This document shows positions 35,737-44,587 of a stretch of DNA of 50,676 nt, piece by piece. The stretch covers positions 1 to 50,676 of the forward strand of contig CADDZH010000027.1 of the NCBI GenBank assembly GCA_902812455.1, in the 5' to 3' direction. This DNA comes from Chloroflexota bacterium (GTDB taxonomy: Bacteria > Chloroflexota > Ktedonobacteria > Ktedonobacterales > Ktedonobacteraceae). Both the position numbers and the translations under genes were made by a program. Under the pieces are notes generated by a model. That model made no database searches. It had not been told where the DNA came from and saw nothing but the letters and a program-made list of their open reading frames with translations. The number at the start of each line of letters is the position of its first letter. Positions within the stretch are counted from its first letter, which is position 1.

Positions 35737-37341
35737 ATGAGGATCAAATTACGCCGGAGAAGGGTTGCTCCTGCTGCTCCTGTTAGCCCCGTTGACGATA
35801 GCTGGCGTCCTGGTCGCACGTACTGGCACTTGCGAGTGGTGCGGCGAGGGCGTGACAAGCAGTGGCATTTCGTGGGACGAGAGCCTGATGAGGTCGTGAA
35901 AAAGGTGGTGCGCAAGCATCCCTGGTTCCTGGTGCGGCCAGCCCTGCCTCTTGTTGGCGCTTGCCTCTTCCTCATCTTAGTAGTCTTCGCTAGCGTAGCC
36001 CTGCCGGCAGCAGAAACACTCTGGATCTTGCTCGATATCGTGGCTATCGTACTGATCATCGTGACGGCCATCTATTTTTTCTGGAAGGATTTCATCACCT
36101 GGTGGTTCAACCTCACCATTATCACCAACAAGCGCGTTATCAACTGGCGGGGGTTTTTGCAGCCTTCACGCCAGGAAACCCCCATTGAGAAAATCCAGCA
36201 AGTGGCAATTCATCAAGATACGCCATGGCAGACTTTCCTGAACTATGGCGATGTCCATGTCTACCTGACTGGAGGCGAGGTAGTCTTGCAGGATGTGCCT
36301 GCTCCAAAGCAGGTGAAAGATATCATTCAGGGCGTGACCGAGACATTTAGTGCCAGCAAAAAGCCCAAGGAGAAGCCGCCGGTACTGGTTGATCCGCAGA
36401 TGCAGGCCGTGCTTGAGGAGCTTGCGAAGCCGAAAGAAATAAAAAAGCTGCCAAGCCCGGATGATAAATATCCTCCCCTGCCCGCTAATCGAAGAATAGG
36501 GCCGAGGCGCAGGTTTGGCGGTCCATTGCGTATTCCCGCCGATGTACGCTACTCCTGGGGGGAATATACGGTCATGTACATCCAGCACTCCTATTTCGTG
36601 CTTGCCCGGCGGCTGGCTTTACCCGTTCTAGCATTATTAGTTGCCCTTCCCCTGGCCATTTATCTTCCTGTGAGAGGAACCGTCAGTGGCTCGATTGAGC
36701 CGCTATGGGGAGCAGTCATGACCATGGTAGTGATTGGCCTGCTGCTTTTTATAGGCAATATTTATGTGAACTTTGTGGATGACGTCTATATTTTGACCAA
36801 CAGGCGCATCATTGATATCGAACGGAAACTCGTCTTCTTCTACGAGGCACGCATTGAGACGGAATATAAAAATATCCGCGATATCAGGGTGAAAATCCCC
36901 AATGTTCTGGCTCGTGCTCTTGATATTGGCACTGTCTATGTTGAGACGCCGGGCAGTTCACCTGATATCATCCTGAAGGAAGTGGCTCATCCGCTCTTCA
37001 TCCAGGATCGAATCTACGAGCTGAAAGGCTACAAGGAGAAGGCGGACGAGTACAAGAAAGAAAACGATCAGAAGGAACAGCTTCACCTGTGGTTTGGAAA
37101 GGTGTTTCAAGAGTGGGAGCGGGAGCAGGCCCAGGCTCCGCAGCTCAAGGGTGCGCCAGATTTAGAGAACCTGGAATTGCTGGATGCCATGCAGCGCGCC
37201 AATGAAGCTGGATTCCAGGTGGTTGTGTGGGATGAAGCTCCCCACGATGGCTTTCCTCCGGGGATAGTCGTGCATCAAAATCCGCCTCCTGGGACGGTGA
37301 TCAGCCGGGGAGGCCAGATTCAGATCGTGCTGAGCAGCTAG
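35737..37341 (+). CDS. Membrane protein with two bPH2 domains and a C-terminal PASTA domain
   Basis: 534 residues. Hydrophobic hairpins at about 70-125 and 285-350 each precede a bacterial PH (YdbS/YdbT-like, bPH2) domain. The first has ITNKRVINWRGFLQPSRQETPIEKIQQV. The second has YILTNRRIIDIERKLVFFYEARIETEYKNIRDIRV, with the typical 'TNRRII' start and 'Y.nIrdI' strand. The C-terminal ~55 residues (LLDAMQRANEAGFQVVVWDEAPHDGFPPGIVVHQNPPPGTVISRGGQIQIVLSS) read as one PASTA repeat, normally a peptidoglycan-binding extracytoplasmic module. The topology that would expose it is unclear. An acidic linker (about 440-475) separates the parts. It converges with rlmD-like, 9 bp away. An envelope-stress or cell-wall sensing role is inference. 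Confidence 0.8.
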   Translation: MRIKLRRRRVAPAAPVSPVDDSWRPGRTYWHLRVVRRGRDKQWHFVGREPDEVVKKVVRKHPWFLVRPALPLVGACLFLILVVFASVALPAAETLWILLDIVAIVLIIVTAIYFFWKDFITWWFNLTIITNKRVINWRGFLQPSRQETPIEKIQQVAIHQDTPWQTFLNYGDVHVYLTGGEVVLQDVPAPKQVKDIIQGVTETFSASKKPKEKPPVLVDPQMQAVLEELAKPKEIKKLPSPDDKYPPLPANRRIGPRRRFGGPLRIPADVRYSWGEYTVMYIQHSYFVLARRLALPVLALLVALPLAIYLPVRGTVSGSIEPLWGAVMTMVVIGLLLFIGNIYVNFVDDVYILTNRRIIDIERKLVFFYEARIETEYKNIRDIRVKIPNVLARALDIGTVYVETPGSSPDIILKEVAHPLFIQDRIYELKGYKEKADEYKKENDQKEQLHLWFGKVFQEWEREQAQAPQLKGAPDLENLELLDAMQRANEAGFQVVVWDEAPHDGFPPGIVVHQNPPPGTVISRGGQIQIVLSS

Positions 37342-37350
37342 GTGGCACAA

Positions 37351-38703
37351 TTATCGTGCGTTGGTACGAGCCAGTAACGATATGCTCTCAATATGGTAGG
37401 TCTGGGGGAACATATCTACAGGCTGAGTAGCGATCAGCCGGTACTGGCCGCTGCCGCAAAGCGAGGCCACATCACGAGCCAGCGTGCTGGGATCACAGGA
37501 GACATAGCAGATGTGCCGGGGAGCCATGACTTGCAATGCCTGGATCGCTTTCGGATGGCAGCCGGTGCGAGGTGGATCGACCAGGGCGATATCAATATGT
37601 TCGCGCCGGTAGTATAGCTGGTTGAGGATACGCTCTAGTGTCCCCTCATAGGTCATGATTTTACTCGATTGGTTGTTCAGCACCGCATTGGCACGCGCAT
37701 CCATGACTGCCGATGGCTGTGACTCAATGGCAATGACCCGTTCGGCGCGGCTGGCCAGGAAGGCAGAGAAGAGGCCAACGCCGCTGTAGCCATCGAGGGC
37801 AACTTCGCCGCGCTGTGGATCGAGCATGCGCAGAGCTTGCTCAACGAGCACCTCTGTTTGCGCAATGTTTACCTGAAAGAATGAATCCGCAGAAACGCGG
37901 AAGCTGCGACCAAGCACTTTGTCGGTTAAGAACTCCTGCCCTTCCACAACCCGCCCATAGCGACCACCTACACGCTCAATGATCACTCCGACAATGCTGC
38001 GCGCAAGATTTTTCAATTCTTGAGCCAGGTGCTGGGGATCATCGATCAGCGAGCCTGGGCGAGCATGAACATTCAACAGGGTGGGAACTTCCTTGACAGA
38101 GGTTGCATTAGCAAGACCAACTGCGCCGATAGCGCCGCGAATGGTGAATCCCTGGATCATTTCGCTGAGCGCATCCCCGAAGTAGGCCTTCAATGTGCGT
38201 CGCGTAATCTGGTAAATGCTATCCAGGGCTGGATGGAGCAGTGGGCATGCTTCCAGGTCCTGTACCTCGTGGCTATCGCTAAATTTAAAGCCTACTTCTC
38301 CTGCCGGGCCAACTGAAAAGAGAGCTATGTTACGATAATGCCAGGGAGGCAGATCATCCGGCATGCCAAGCGTGGGATGGACAAGAGCATCCTGCTGCTT
38401 GCCAATGCGCACGAGCAACTGGCGTACGATATGGGCTTTCCACGCTAATTGAGCCGGATAGGCAATATGCTGCCACTGGCACCCGGTATCGATGAGGAGT
38501 GGGTAAGGAGGATCGACTCGCTCCGGGGCAGGACGCAGGATCTCCAGCAGAGCAGCACGCGCGTGTCCCCTGCGTTCTTCAACAATCTCTACCTGTACTC
38601 GCTCGCCCGGAATGCCTCCTGGCACAAAGAGTACCCGTCCTTCGTAGCGGCCTACGGCGTCTCCTCCATAGGCAAGGTCTGTCAGTTCAACGTCAATACT
38701 CAT
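37351..38703 (-). CDS. RlmD/TrmA-type uracil-C5 RNA methyltransferase
   Basis: 450 residues from the ATG at 38703, which has GAGGGAG upstream (the frame extends to 38760). The N-terminus is a TRAM-like domain (VELTDLAYGGDAVGRYEGRVLFVPGGIPGERV). The SAM site is LDGYSGVGLFSAFLA. The catalytic segment is DPPRTGCHPKAIQAL and YVSCDPSTLARD, with the Cys nucleophile in VSCDPS. It methylates a uracil in 23S rRNA or tRNA. Only one Cys (DTGCQWQHI) stands where RlmD has an iron-sulfur cysteine set, so the cluster may be absent and RlmC/RlmCD-like function is possible. Confidence 0.9.
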   Translation of the reverse strand: MSIDVELTDLAYGGDAVGRYEGRVLFVPGGIPGERVQVEIVEERRGHARAALLEILRPAPERVDPPYPLLIDTGCQWQHIAYPAQLAWKAHIVRQLLVRIGKQQDALVHPTLGMPDDLPPWHYRNIALFSVGPAGEVGFKFSDSHEVQDLEACPLLHPALDSIYQITRRTLKAYFGDALSEMIQGFTIRGAIGAVGLANATSVKEVPTLLNVHARPGSLIDDPQHLAQELKNLARSIVGVIIERVGGRYGRVVEGQEFLTDKVLGRSFRVSADSFFQVNIAQTEVLVEQALRMLDPQRGEVALDGYSGVGLFSAFLASRAERVIAIESQPSAVMDARANAVLNNQSSKIMTYEGTLERILNQLYYRREHIDIALVDPPRTGCHPKAIQALQVMAPRHICYVSCDPSTLARDVASLCGSGQYRLIATQPVDMFPQTYHIESISLLARTNAR

Positions 38704-38815
38704 ATCTCCCTCGGCGGCCACCTGACGAACGGACCGTCTTGTGCCCTCACATCTTTCCAACGTATTTGTTCAATGTTGTTCGCTATCGCGAACACGTACA
38801 ACTCAAAGCAGCTTA

Positions 38816-38956
38816 GCTAACGCCATGTGCAAGTTTTTTTCGCTTTGAGTGCCGCCTGCGGCCGCGGGGGGAGAGAGAATGAGTGGGGACACCCCAAACC
38901 CCGCCAGGGGCGGCAGCCCCTGGACCCCGCTCAGAAAACTTGCACATCGGGTTAGC
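38816..38956. repeat. MITE-like palindromic element, family E (141 bp)
   Basis: Terminal inverted repeats of about 22 bp: the inner 13 bases ATGTGCAAGTTTT (38825-38837) and AAAACTTGCACAT (38935-38947) are perfect, and GCTAAC/GTTAGC continue outward. Inside is a strong hairpin CCAGGGGC-GGCA-GCCCCTGG (38904-38923). The right end supplies the stop codon of the adjacent bactofilin-like gene. No coding capacity. Confidence 0.7.
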
Positions 38957-39923
38957 CAGGGAATGGTCGCCTGGGTTGGCCGAACAAGCGTGTACCGAAG
39001 CGGCTCAGCAAGACGGCTCCCAGCCCTAACACTCCTGCTCCTATGCTGATAAGCCAGCCAATATATGGCAGTGAGCCGAGCAGCACTAACGCTGTCAGCC
39101 CGACTATGATCTGGGCCGGGCGACTCTTTTGCTCCGGGGCAAGTTTGTTCATAATGAATTCCCCTACCAGCCAGCCCATGGCTACCATACCCAGCAACCA
39201 GGCCGCAATCAATCCTAATCCCACTATAATTGCCAGCGGAATAGATAAAATAAGGGCAATCAATACAATTAGCACTGGCGGCGCCAGGATAACGCTGAGC
39301 AGGCCAACCAGCAAACTGCGGCCTGTCTCATTCACAATGGCTGCACGCACAAGGATCAAATGTTCTGGCAGCAAGGCATTGACAAGTAGCCCCAATCCAA
39401 CCAGCAAAAGCAAAAGCCAGATAGGGAAGCCCCAGCCACTGCCAGGAAGCAGCCAGCCTATAGACCTGGTACGGTCAGAAAAATGGCCAGTGTTTATATC
39501 TGTCCCTGGCGCCCACTGCGCTCCATAGAGATCGACACTACCAAGGACATCGGCATTGTTCTTCATCACGAGCTTACCGCCAAACACTTCAGCATTCCCA
39601 TCGACCTTCCCCCCAATGACGACCTGGCTATTGAATGTAACAACGTTCCCTTTCACCTCTCCATCAATCACGACTGTTCCCCCGAAGGCTGTCACATTCC
39701 CGCACGCTACTTCGCCCTGAGCTATTACCACCTCGCTGTTAAAAGATGGTCCAGAGTGATTTTGCGTGCAAGCGGCCCTGAGATTGGCGCTATCGTTGCC
39801 TATAGCTAGAGCAGAAGTCGTAGATACCAGGTATTTGGCACCTCCGGCCAGAACAAGAGCGATGAGGGATACAAGCCCTACCAGCACAAGCATACGCCAT
39901 TGTGTGCATTTACGGTTTTGCAT
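38952..39923 (-). CDS. Bactofilin-like protein with membrane helices
   Basis: 323 residues. An N-terminal hydrophobic segment (8-30) is followed by a right-handed beta-helix of the bactofilin/polymer-forming type (SFNSEVVIAQGEVACGNVTAFGGTVVIDGEVKGNVVTFNSQVVIGGKVDG). Four to five transmembrane helices follow (about 160-310). The fusion of a polymerising beta-helix with a polytopic membrane domain suggests envelope organisation or sensing. It lies in a same-strand group behind the ECF sigma and anti-sigma genes, with a 59-bp gap. The stop codon overlaps the end of the 38816 MITE. Confidence 0.75.
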   Translation of the reverse strand: MQNRKCTQWRMLVLVGLVSLIALVLAGGAKYLVSTTSALAIGNDSANLRAACTQNHSGPSFNSEVVIAQGEVACGNVTAFGGTVVIDGEVKGNVVTFNSQVVIGGKVDGNAEVFGGKLVMKNNADVLGSVDLYGAQWAPGTDINTGHFSDRTRSIGWLLPGSGWGFPIWLLLLLVGLGLLVNALLPEHLILVRAAIVNETGRSLLVGLLSVILAPPVLIVLIALILSIPLAIIVGLGLIAAWLLGMVAMGWLVGEFIMNKLAPEQKSRPAQIIVGLTALVLLGSLPYIGWLISIGAGVLGLGAVLLSRFGTRLFGQPRRPFPG

Positions 39924-39982
39924 ATGTGCAACTCCCTATCATGGCCGCGCCATACAAAAAGCATGACCATGACCTTCGCTCC

Positions 39983-40549
39983 CTACGCCTCTTGTGGAGG
40001 ACGCATCAAGCGAAGCCACATCCCCATCATGACCACCAGACCTAGAGCCACAATCGCCAGTAGCCTGCTATCCCCTGTGACAAGTGCGAGCGCCGCCTGT
40101 ACGTATTGCCCCAGGATGATCAACCCAAACACAACGTTTCCCAGCGTTAAGAGCAGCGTATCCAGCAGATCAGGCTGGATAATGAAAAGCGCTAGCAACA
40201 GAAGCGGAACGCTTCCTACTATAAAGACGAGCAGGGCTACCAGTGGAATAGCCACCTTACCCATTCGGGCCATGCGCGTCTGCTGCTGCGCGCGAATATC
40301 CTCCAATTGCCGGGTGATGCGTTCCCGCTGCTGCACCGCCCGCATAATACGCTCTGTCGAGATGCTGGAATGCACACGGTAAGCGGGTGAGAGCAATGAA
40401 GTTTGTAGCAGTTGGAGATGCTGCTCGTATATACGGCACTGAGAGCAGTCTTTGAGATGCTCTTGCAATGCTGATGCGTCTGATGCTGTTAGTGAGAGAT
40501 CGCCGTCACGCCGAGCAGCCATCAAGCGTCTAGCTTCCTGGCAGCGCAT
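39983..40549 (-). CDS. Zinc-finger anti-sigma factor, membrane-anchored
   Basis: 188 residues. The N-terminal zf-HC2 domain has MRCQEARRLM and then LQEHLKDCSQCRIYE, the H-x3-C-x2-C zinc-binding anti-sigma pattern (the first Cys at about residue 3). A charged helical stretch follows (RIMRAVQQRERITRQLEDIRAQQ), then three hydrophobic segments (about 95-170) anchor it. It overlaps the sigma gene by 20 bp, a sign of translational coupling. GAGGAGG nine bases upstream favours the ATG at 40549 over the in-frame one at 40567. Confidence 0.85.
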   Translation of the reverse strand: MRCQEARRLMAARRDGDLSLTASDASALQEHLKDCSQCRIYEQHLQLLQTSLLSPAYRVHSSISTERIMRAVQQRERITRQLEDIRAQQQTRMARMGKVAIPLVALLVFIVGSVPLLLLALFIIQPDLLDTLLLTLGNVVFGLIILGQYVQAALALVTGDSRLLAIVALGLVVMMGMWLRLMRPPQEA

Positions 40550-41339
40550 TGACCTGTTCCTCCTCATTATGAGACGATTCGTTCATATAACGAGCTAACA
40601 GCTCACGCGCCCGGTGCAAACGCGCTTTTACGAGAGCGGGCGTCAGGTTCAGCACCCTGGCGATTTCCTCGTATGAGAAATCGTACCAGTAGCGCAAGAC
40701 AATCACGACCCGGTACTTGCCAGGCAAGCGCAAGAGGTAGGCCTGTATCTCGTCCTGCTGTTCTCCTTCCAGGGCGCTTTGTTCGGGACCCCGGCCAGCG
40801 TCGACGATCCATTCCAGGAAAGGGACATCTTCGAGCGGTAACGCCAGGAATCGACGGCGCCTCAACTGGTCGATGGCCAGGTGGGAAGCAATCGAGAGCA
40901 GCCAGGTGCTGAATTTATGAACAGGTTTGTAAGTGGCGAGCTGGGTATAGGCCCGCACAAAGGCTTCTTGCGTGACATCCTCTGCCTCGGTTGTATTGCC
41001 CAGCATACGGTATGCCAGGTTCTGCACAGCATCCTTATAGCGCTCGACCAGCGCCGCGAAGGCATCCTGATTATTGGCGAGGGCTAGCTCGACAAGCGCT
41101 GTATCGCTCATCGCTTCCACAGCGGCCTCCCGCCTGTAAGCCCGGGATCCAACTTGCGTTTCTATCTCCGCCTGGCCGGTAAGAGGTTGCCCTGGGCTTG
41201 AAATACCCTGCGCATCTGCCTCTATCAATGTTCCACTATTCCGATTCTTGCTAAGCTTGTTACGACGTGTTTTGCGTCCCGGCTGCACCAGGGCTCCGAG
41301 AGGGCCTGTGATATTTGAAGCTTGTAGGATCGATTCCAT
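40530..41339 (-). CDS. ECF-family RNA polymerase sigma factor
   Basis: 269 residues. Region 2 runs from about residue 90 (ALANNQDAFAALVERYKDAVQNLAYRMLGNTTEAEDVTQEAFVRAYTQLATY), with the DVTQE box. Region 2.4 follows with FSTWLLSIASHLAIDQLRRRR. Region 4 is YRVVIVLRYWYDFSYEEIARVLNLTPALVKARLHRAR. The first ~75 residues are an unusual unstructured extension, rich in charge. SD-like GGTGAT precedes the ATG. It is followed by its overlapping zf-HC2 anti-sigma partner and a bactofilin-like membrane protein, suggesting envelope-stress control with auto-regulation. Confidence 0.92.
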   Translation of the reverse strand: MESILQASNITGPLGALVQPGRKTRRNKLSKNRNSGTLIEADAQGISSPGQPLTGQAEIETQVGSRAYRREAAVEAMSDTALVELALANNQDAFAALVERYKDAVQNLAYRMLGNTTEAEDVTQEAFVRAYTQLATYKPVHKFSTWLLSIASHLAIDQLRRRRFLALPLEDVPFLEWIVDAGRGPEQSALEGEQQDEIQAYLLRLPGKYRVVIVLRYWYDFSYEEIARVLNLTPALVKARLHRARELLARYMNESSHNEEEQVNALPGS

Positions 41340-41606
41340 TCTTTATCACCGCTCATTCATACATGAATATTTTTTCATGTTTATTCAAACAAAAACGGAT
41401 GGGCAAATATTCTCTTTTACACACCTATTTACGAGCCGCTCATGAAAAGGTTACAGGCACTTGCAACAAGTGTAACATGCTTGCAGGCAAGTAGCAAGGG
41501 CTATTCCTATAGACTTATTCTGATGCATCTAGTACAATAATGGCACGACCTGGCAGAGATTTGGATGTAGCTTTTCAGGCAGAAACAGGTGGAAAGAAAA
41601 AGGAAT
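41340..41606. promoter_or_regulatory. Divergent region between the sigma gene and the GH18-like gene
   Basis: Short palindromes ACTTG-CAA-CAAGT (41459-41471) and CTTGCAGGCAAG (41480-41491) lie side by side and could be operators. TACAAT at 41533-41538 is a possible -10 for the lipoprotein gene. The sigma-side part is AT-rich. Confidence 0.35.
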
Positions 41607-42905
41607 ATGTTCTTCAAGGTAGATGGCAACGGACTTCCGGTGAGCAGAGTTGTGCGCAGAACCGGGGGCAGGCAAGCCCGCAACATTATATGGCCAATGG
41701 CTCTGCTTACTGCCATCGTGTTATTGCCCCTGGCGGCCTGCGGCACCGGAAGTGGGGGAGCCTATCTGGTCTCATTCTCATCAACATCAACGCCCTCTGC
41801 ACCAGCGGTACAGCAGCCGCTGCCAAAAGGATTGCTGAATGCGAACTATCCCGTCATAGATTGGGTCTTTAATCAAATGTGCAGCCTGGCTGTGGATTCA
41901 TATAGCCACAGCCAGATGAGCACAACCATTGCCTATGATTCCGCTGCCTGGCTGTATCCAAGCGATGGGCATCTGGTAGAGGGAAGGCAGGATTGCGACA
42001 ACCAGGCGCTCGTTCAACAGGCCAGAAGCCTGGGATTAACTACACTGCTAACTGTAGGCGTAGATGGCTCCTGGCCTGCTCAGTCCCTGGCCCAGTATAT
42101 TGATCGGGCATCCTCGCAGCCACAGGTTCCCTGCACTCCCCAGGCGACAACCTATATCTGTAATATTGTCAACTGGGCAGTTACTGGCGGCTACAAGGGC
42201 GTGATCATTGACTTCGAGATGGTGGCCTGGAATTATCCGAATATCCGCCAGAAGTTCTCCGTGTTTATGCAGGACTTGCAGAATGCGTTGCATCAAAAGG
42301 GCTTGCTGTGCGGCATTACGTTGATCGCGAAAATTGGTGATACGCCTCAAGCAGACCCATCTTATACGTACAACTATTTTGAGGATTGGAAAGCGCTCAG
42401 CAGCATGGATTTTCTCATTCCTATGGTGCTGGATTTTGATCTCGAGGTGAACAGGCCCGGCCCAATCACTTCAGTCCAATGGATAGAAAAGCAGGTAGAT
42501 TACATATGGCGCACTATTCCGCAGGCCCTGAGCAAGACGATTTTCGAGCTGCCGCTCTATGGTCGCGAATGGCAGGTAGACGCTAAAGGGCACTGGCATC
42601 CGATCAACAATATGGAGACCTGCACAGATGTGAACGCGCAGAAAGCCAGCGAACCCCTGTTATCTGATGTGAGCAAAGATATTACAACGCCGGAGATTGC
42701 CTGGAATGATCAAAGCGGGCAGCGTCACGAAGTATGGTACGATACTCCCTCCTCGCTGATTGCCATCATGGCACAGGTTCAGCAGGAGATACGGGGCCTG
42801 CTAGACGATCCTGCTTACAGGTTGCCAACGTCGTTCTGGTACCGGGGCGCGGAATGCGCGAATTTCTTTGGAAAAGGAAATGCGCTGGAGAAGTTCTATG
42901 ATTAG
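41607..42905 (+). CDS. GH18-like lipoprotein
   Basis: About 432 residues from the ATG at 41607 (a GTG at 41589 is also in frame). A basic N-terminus and hydrophobic helix end in the lipobox LAAC (about residue 45), so it is a lipid-anchored exported protein. The catalytic strand GYKGVIIDFEMV carries the D-x-E of the GH18 motif, without the first two Asp of the full DxxDxDxE. Other TIM-barrel cues are TTLLTVGVDGSW, LIPMVLDFDLE and the C-terminal RGAEC. The fold is like SleL/YaaH-type peptidoglycan N-acetylglucosaminidases or chitinases. Activity is uncertain because the motif is partial. Convergent with the PPOX gene; the stop codons overlap. Confidence 0.75.
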   Translation: MFFKVDGNGLPVSRVVRRTGGRQARNIIWPMALLTAIVLLPLAACGTGSGGAYLVSFSSTSTPSAPAVQQPLPKGLLNANYPVIDWVFNQMCSLAVDSYSHSQMSTTIAYDSAAWLYPSDGHLVEGRQDCDNQALVQQARSLGLTTLLTVGVDGSWPAQSLAQYIDRASSQPQVPCTPQATTYICNIVNWAVTGGYKGVIIDFEMVAWNYPNIRQKFSVFMQDLQNALHQKGLLCGITLIAKIGDTPQADPSYTYNYFEDWKALSSMDFLIPMVLDFDLEVNRPGPITSVQWIEKQVDYIWRTIPQALSKTIFELPLYGREWQVDAKGHWHPINNMETCTDVNAQKASEPLLSDVSKDITTPEIAWNDQSGQRHEVWYDTPSSLIAIMAQVQQEIRGLLDDPAYRLPTSFWYRGAECANFFGKGNALEKFYD

Positions 42906-43324
42906 CTTGCAATATCCTTTTCAAAGATGACGCTGGTGGGGGTGACTCTGACCAGTAGCTCTCCTGGAACACCGTTGCGCCTGCCATACACTTCGGCTAA
43001 CTCCTCACCCATATATCTTCCTCCGATGCGTGTTGCCCAGTAGAGGAGGGCATCGAGGCCGACGCTTAAGGTAGCTATCCCCTCAACCATGATGTAGGCG
43101 TAAGGTGGTGTCTCGTCGTCCACACAAAGACAGATGCGTGCGTCGCGCCGTATGCTGGCGGCCTTCACTGTATGCTCTCCTGTTGTGAAGACAATCGTAT
43201 CACCATCAAGTGTAAACCAGACTGGCACGACGTGTGGTCGCCCATCCTTGCGCACGGTCGCTACTTTCCCTGTGCGTGTCCCGTGTAGCAGAAAGTCACG
43301 CTGTTCAGCAGTAAACGTAGGCAT
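42902..43324 (-). CDS. PPOX-class flavin/F420-dependent oxidoreductase
   Basis: 140 residues with a split-barrel fold: GKVATVRKDGRPHVVPVWFTLDGDTIVFTTGEHTVKAASIRRDARICLCVDD is the pyridoxamine-5-phosphate-oxidase-like opening. The family often uses F420 rather than FMN in actinobacteria and Chloroflexota. The adjacent same-strand LLM gene (22-bp gap) is also an F420-type enzyme. The reduced substrate is not evident. Confidence 0.85.
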   Translation of the reverse strand: MPTFTAEQRDFLLHGTRTGKVATVRKDGRPHVVPVWFTLDGDTIVFTTGEHTVKAASIRRDARICLCVDDETPPYAYIMVEGIATLSVGLDALLYWATRIGGRYMGEELAEVYGRRNGVPGELLVRVTPTSVIFEKDIAS

Positions 43325-43346
43325 ATCTATAACCTCTTCTTTCGAC

Positions 43347-44312
43347 TTACTTGTTCTGGTTCAGTGCGGGTAGCACTTCGTTCGCCAATAGCTCTAAAGT
43401 TGTCAAATTGGGAAAATCCGCACAACTGAGCATGAAGTAATCAACCCCTAGCTCGATGAATGGCTGCATTTGTTCGATCACTTGCTTGGGTGTACCCGCA
43501 AAGCCCTGGTTGGTAGGTAATTGGAGCGCGTGCAGTTTCTGGACTTCTGCCTCGGTTGGGGCGCAGATGCACGGCCCAAACCACGTCCGCCGCAATGTTG
43601 AAGGGTCACGGCCAACTTCGTTGCACGCGCGTTCGCTTTCCTGGACTTGCTCGCGGTACTCGCCGATGCCTGTCCACGAACCGTTCGACCAGTTGTCGGG
43701 GCGGTTCATATCGAGACTGAAACATGACACATTCCACCAGTCAGCATAGCGCGCAATGAGCCGCAGCATTCTCGGCCTGAAACCACCGATCATGATGATG
43801 GGTTGTGGATCGGGCTTTGGTTCGCAGTAGGCATTGACGACGTGATAGTGCTTTCCGTGAAACGTCACCCGTTCTTCCCGCCAGAGAGCCTTGACGATCT
43901 GCAGCGTCTCTTCAAGCTGCTCGATGCGCGTTCTGGGTGGGGGAAAGTTATAGCCATATGCTACGTATTCGTCTTCTTTCCAGCCCGTTCCGATACCCAG
44001 GATAAATCGTCCCTGGCTCAGATATTGCAGGGTGGCTCCCATCTTGGCTAAGAGGGCCGGATTGCGGAAAGACTGGCTCAGGACGGTATGCCCAAATGTG
44101 AAATGCGGGTATAAGCCCATGAAGTAGGTGAGTGTTGTCCAGCCTTCTAAGGCGGGACTTGCGCCGTACTGGAGATGATCGGTAAACCATACTGAGTCAA
44201 AGTGGCCATCAATGATTTTGAAAGCCTCATCCACTTTGTTCAGGAACGTGTCACGCTCCCTGTTTCCGCGTGACCTACCTGAAAGTGTCCATCCCAGTTG
44301 AACAACTGCCAT
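43347..44312 (-). CDS. LLM-class F420-dependent oxidoreductase
   Basis: A 321-residue bacterial-luciferase-like TIM barrel. Visible family blocks are DSVWFTDHLQYG, LYPHFTFGHTVLSQSFRNPALLAKMGATLQYLSQGRFILGIGTGWKEDEY and the MIGGFRPRMLRLIARYADWWNVS region. F420 use is the usual reading for such 'GIGTGW' LLM proteins. FMN-dependent monooxygenation is the alternative. The first gene of a two-gene unit with the PPOX protein. Confidence 0.88.
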   Translation of the reverse strand: MAVVQLGWTLSGRSRGNRERDTFLNKVDEAFKIIDGHFDSVWFTDHLQYGASPALEGWTTLTYFMGLYPHFTFGHTVLSQSFRNPALLAKMGATLQYLSQGRFILGIGTGWKEDEYVAYGYNFPPPRTRIEQLEETLQIVKALWREERVTFHGKHYHVVNAYCEPKPDPQPIIMIGGFRPRMLRLIARYADWWNVSCFSLDMNRPDNWSNGSWTGIGEYREQVQESERACNEVGRDPSTLRRTWFGPCICAPTEAEVQKLHALQLPTNQGFAGTPKQVIEQMQPFIELGVDYFMLSCADFPNLTTLELLANEVLPALNQNK

Positions 44313-44438
44313 AACTGTCTCCTCTATGACTTATACGAGATATCGCAATATGCGGGGGCATGTTCCTAACACTTTATGAGTGGTACACACAAATATATCG
44401 CTATTCAACGCATGAAAGCAAGCCAAACAAATGGGTGC

Positions 44439-44580
44439 TAAGGCAAGGCTCAAAATGTCATCCTGAGCGAAGCGAAGGATCTCTGTCGATGGGCAGCGGA
44501 TGTTTCGCTTCGCTCAACATGACATGCCCGGACATTTCTGGTGATTGAGGCATTGTCACGTTCATTTGAACCTTGCCTAA
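44439..44580. repeat. MITE-like element, family A, most intact copy (142 bp)
   Basis: Terminal inverted repeats AAGGCAAGGCTCAAA and TTTGAACCTTGCCTTA-type ends, flanked by TA on both sides. The interior has the palindromic TGTCATCCTGAGCGAAGCGAAG / GCTTCGCTCAACATGACA core and the TTGAGGCATTGTCACGTTCA block. No coding capacity. Confidence 0.75.
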
Positions 44581-44587
44581 GGAAGAA

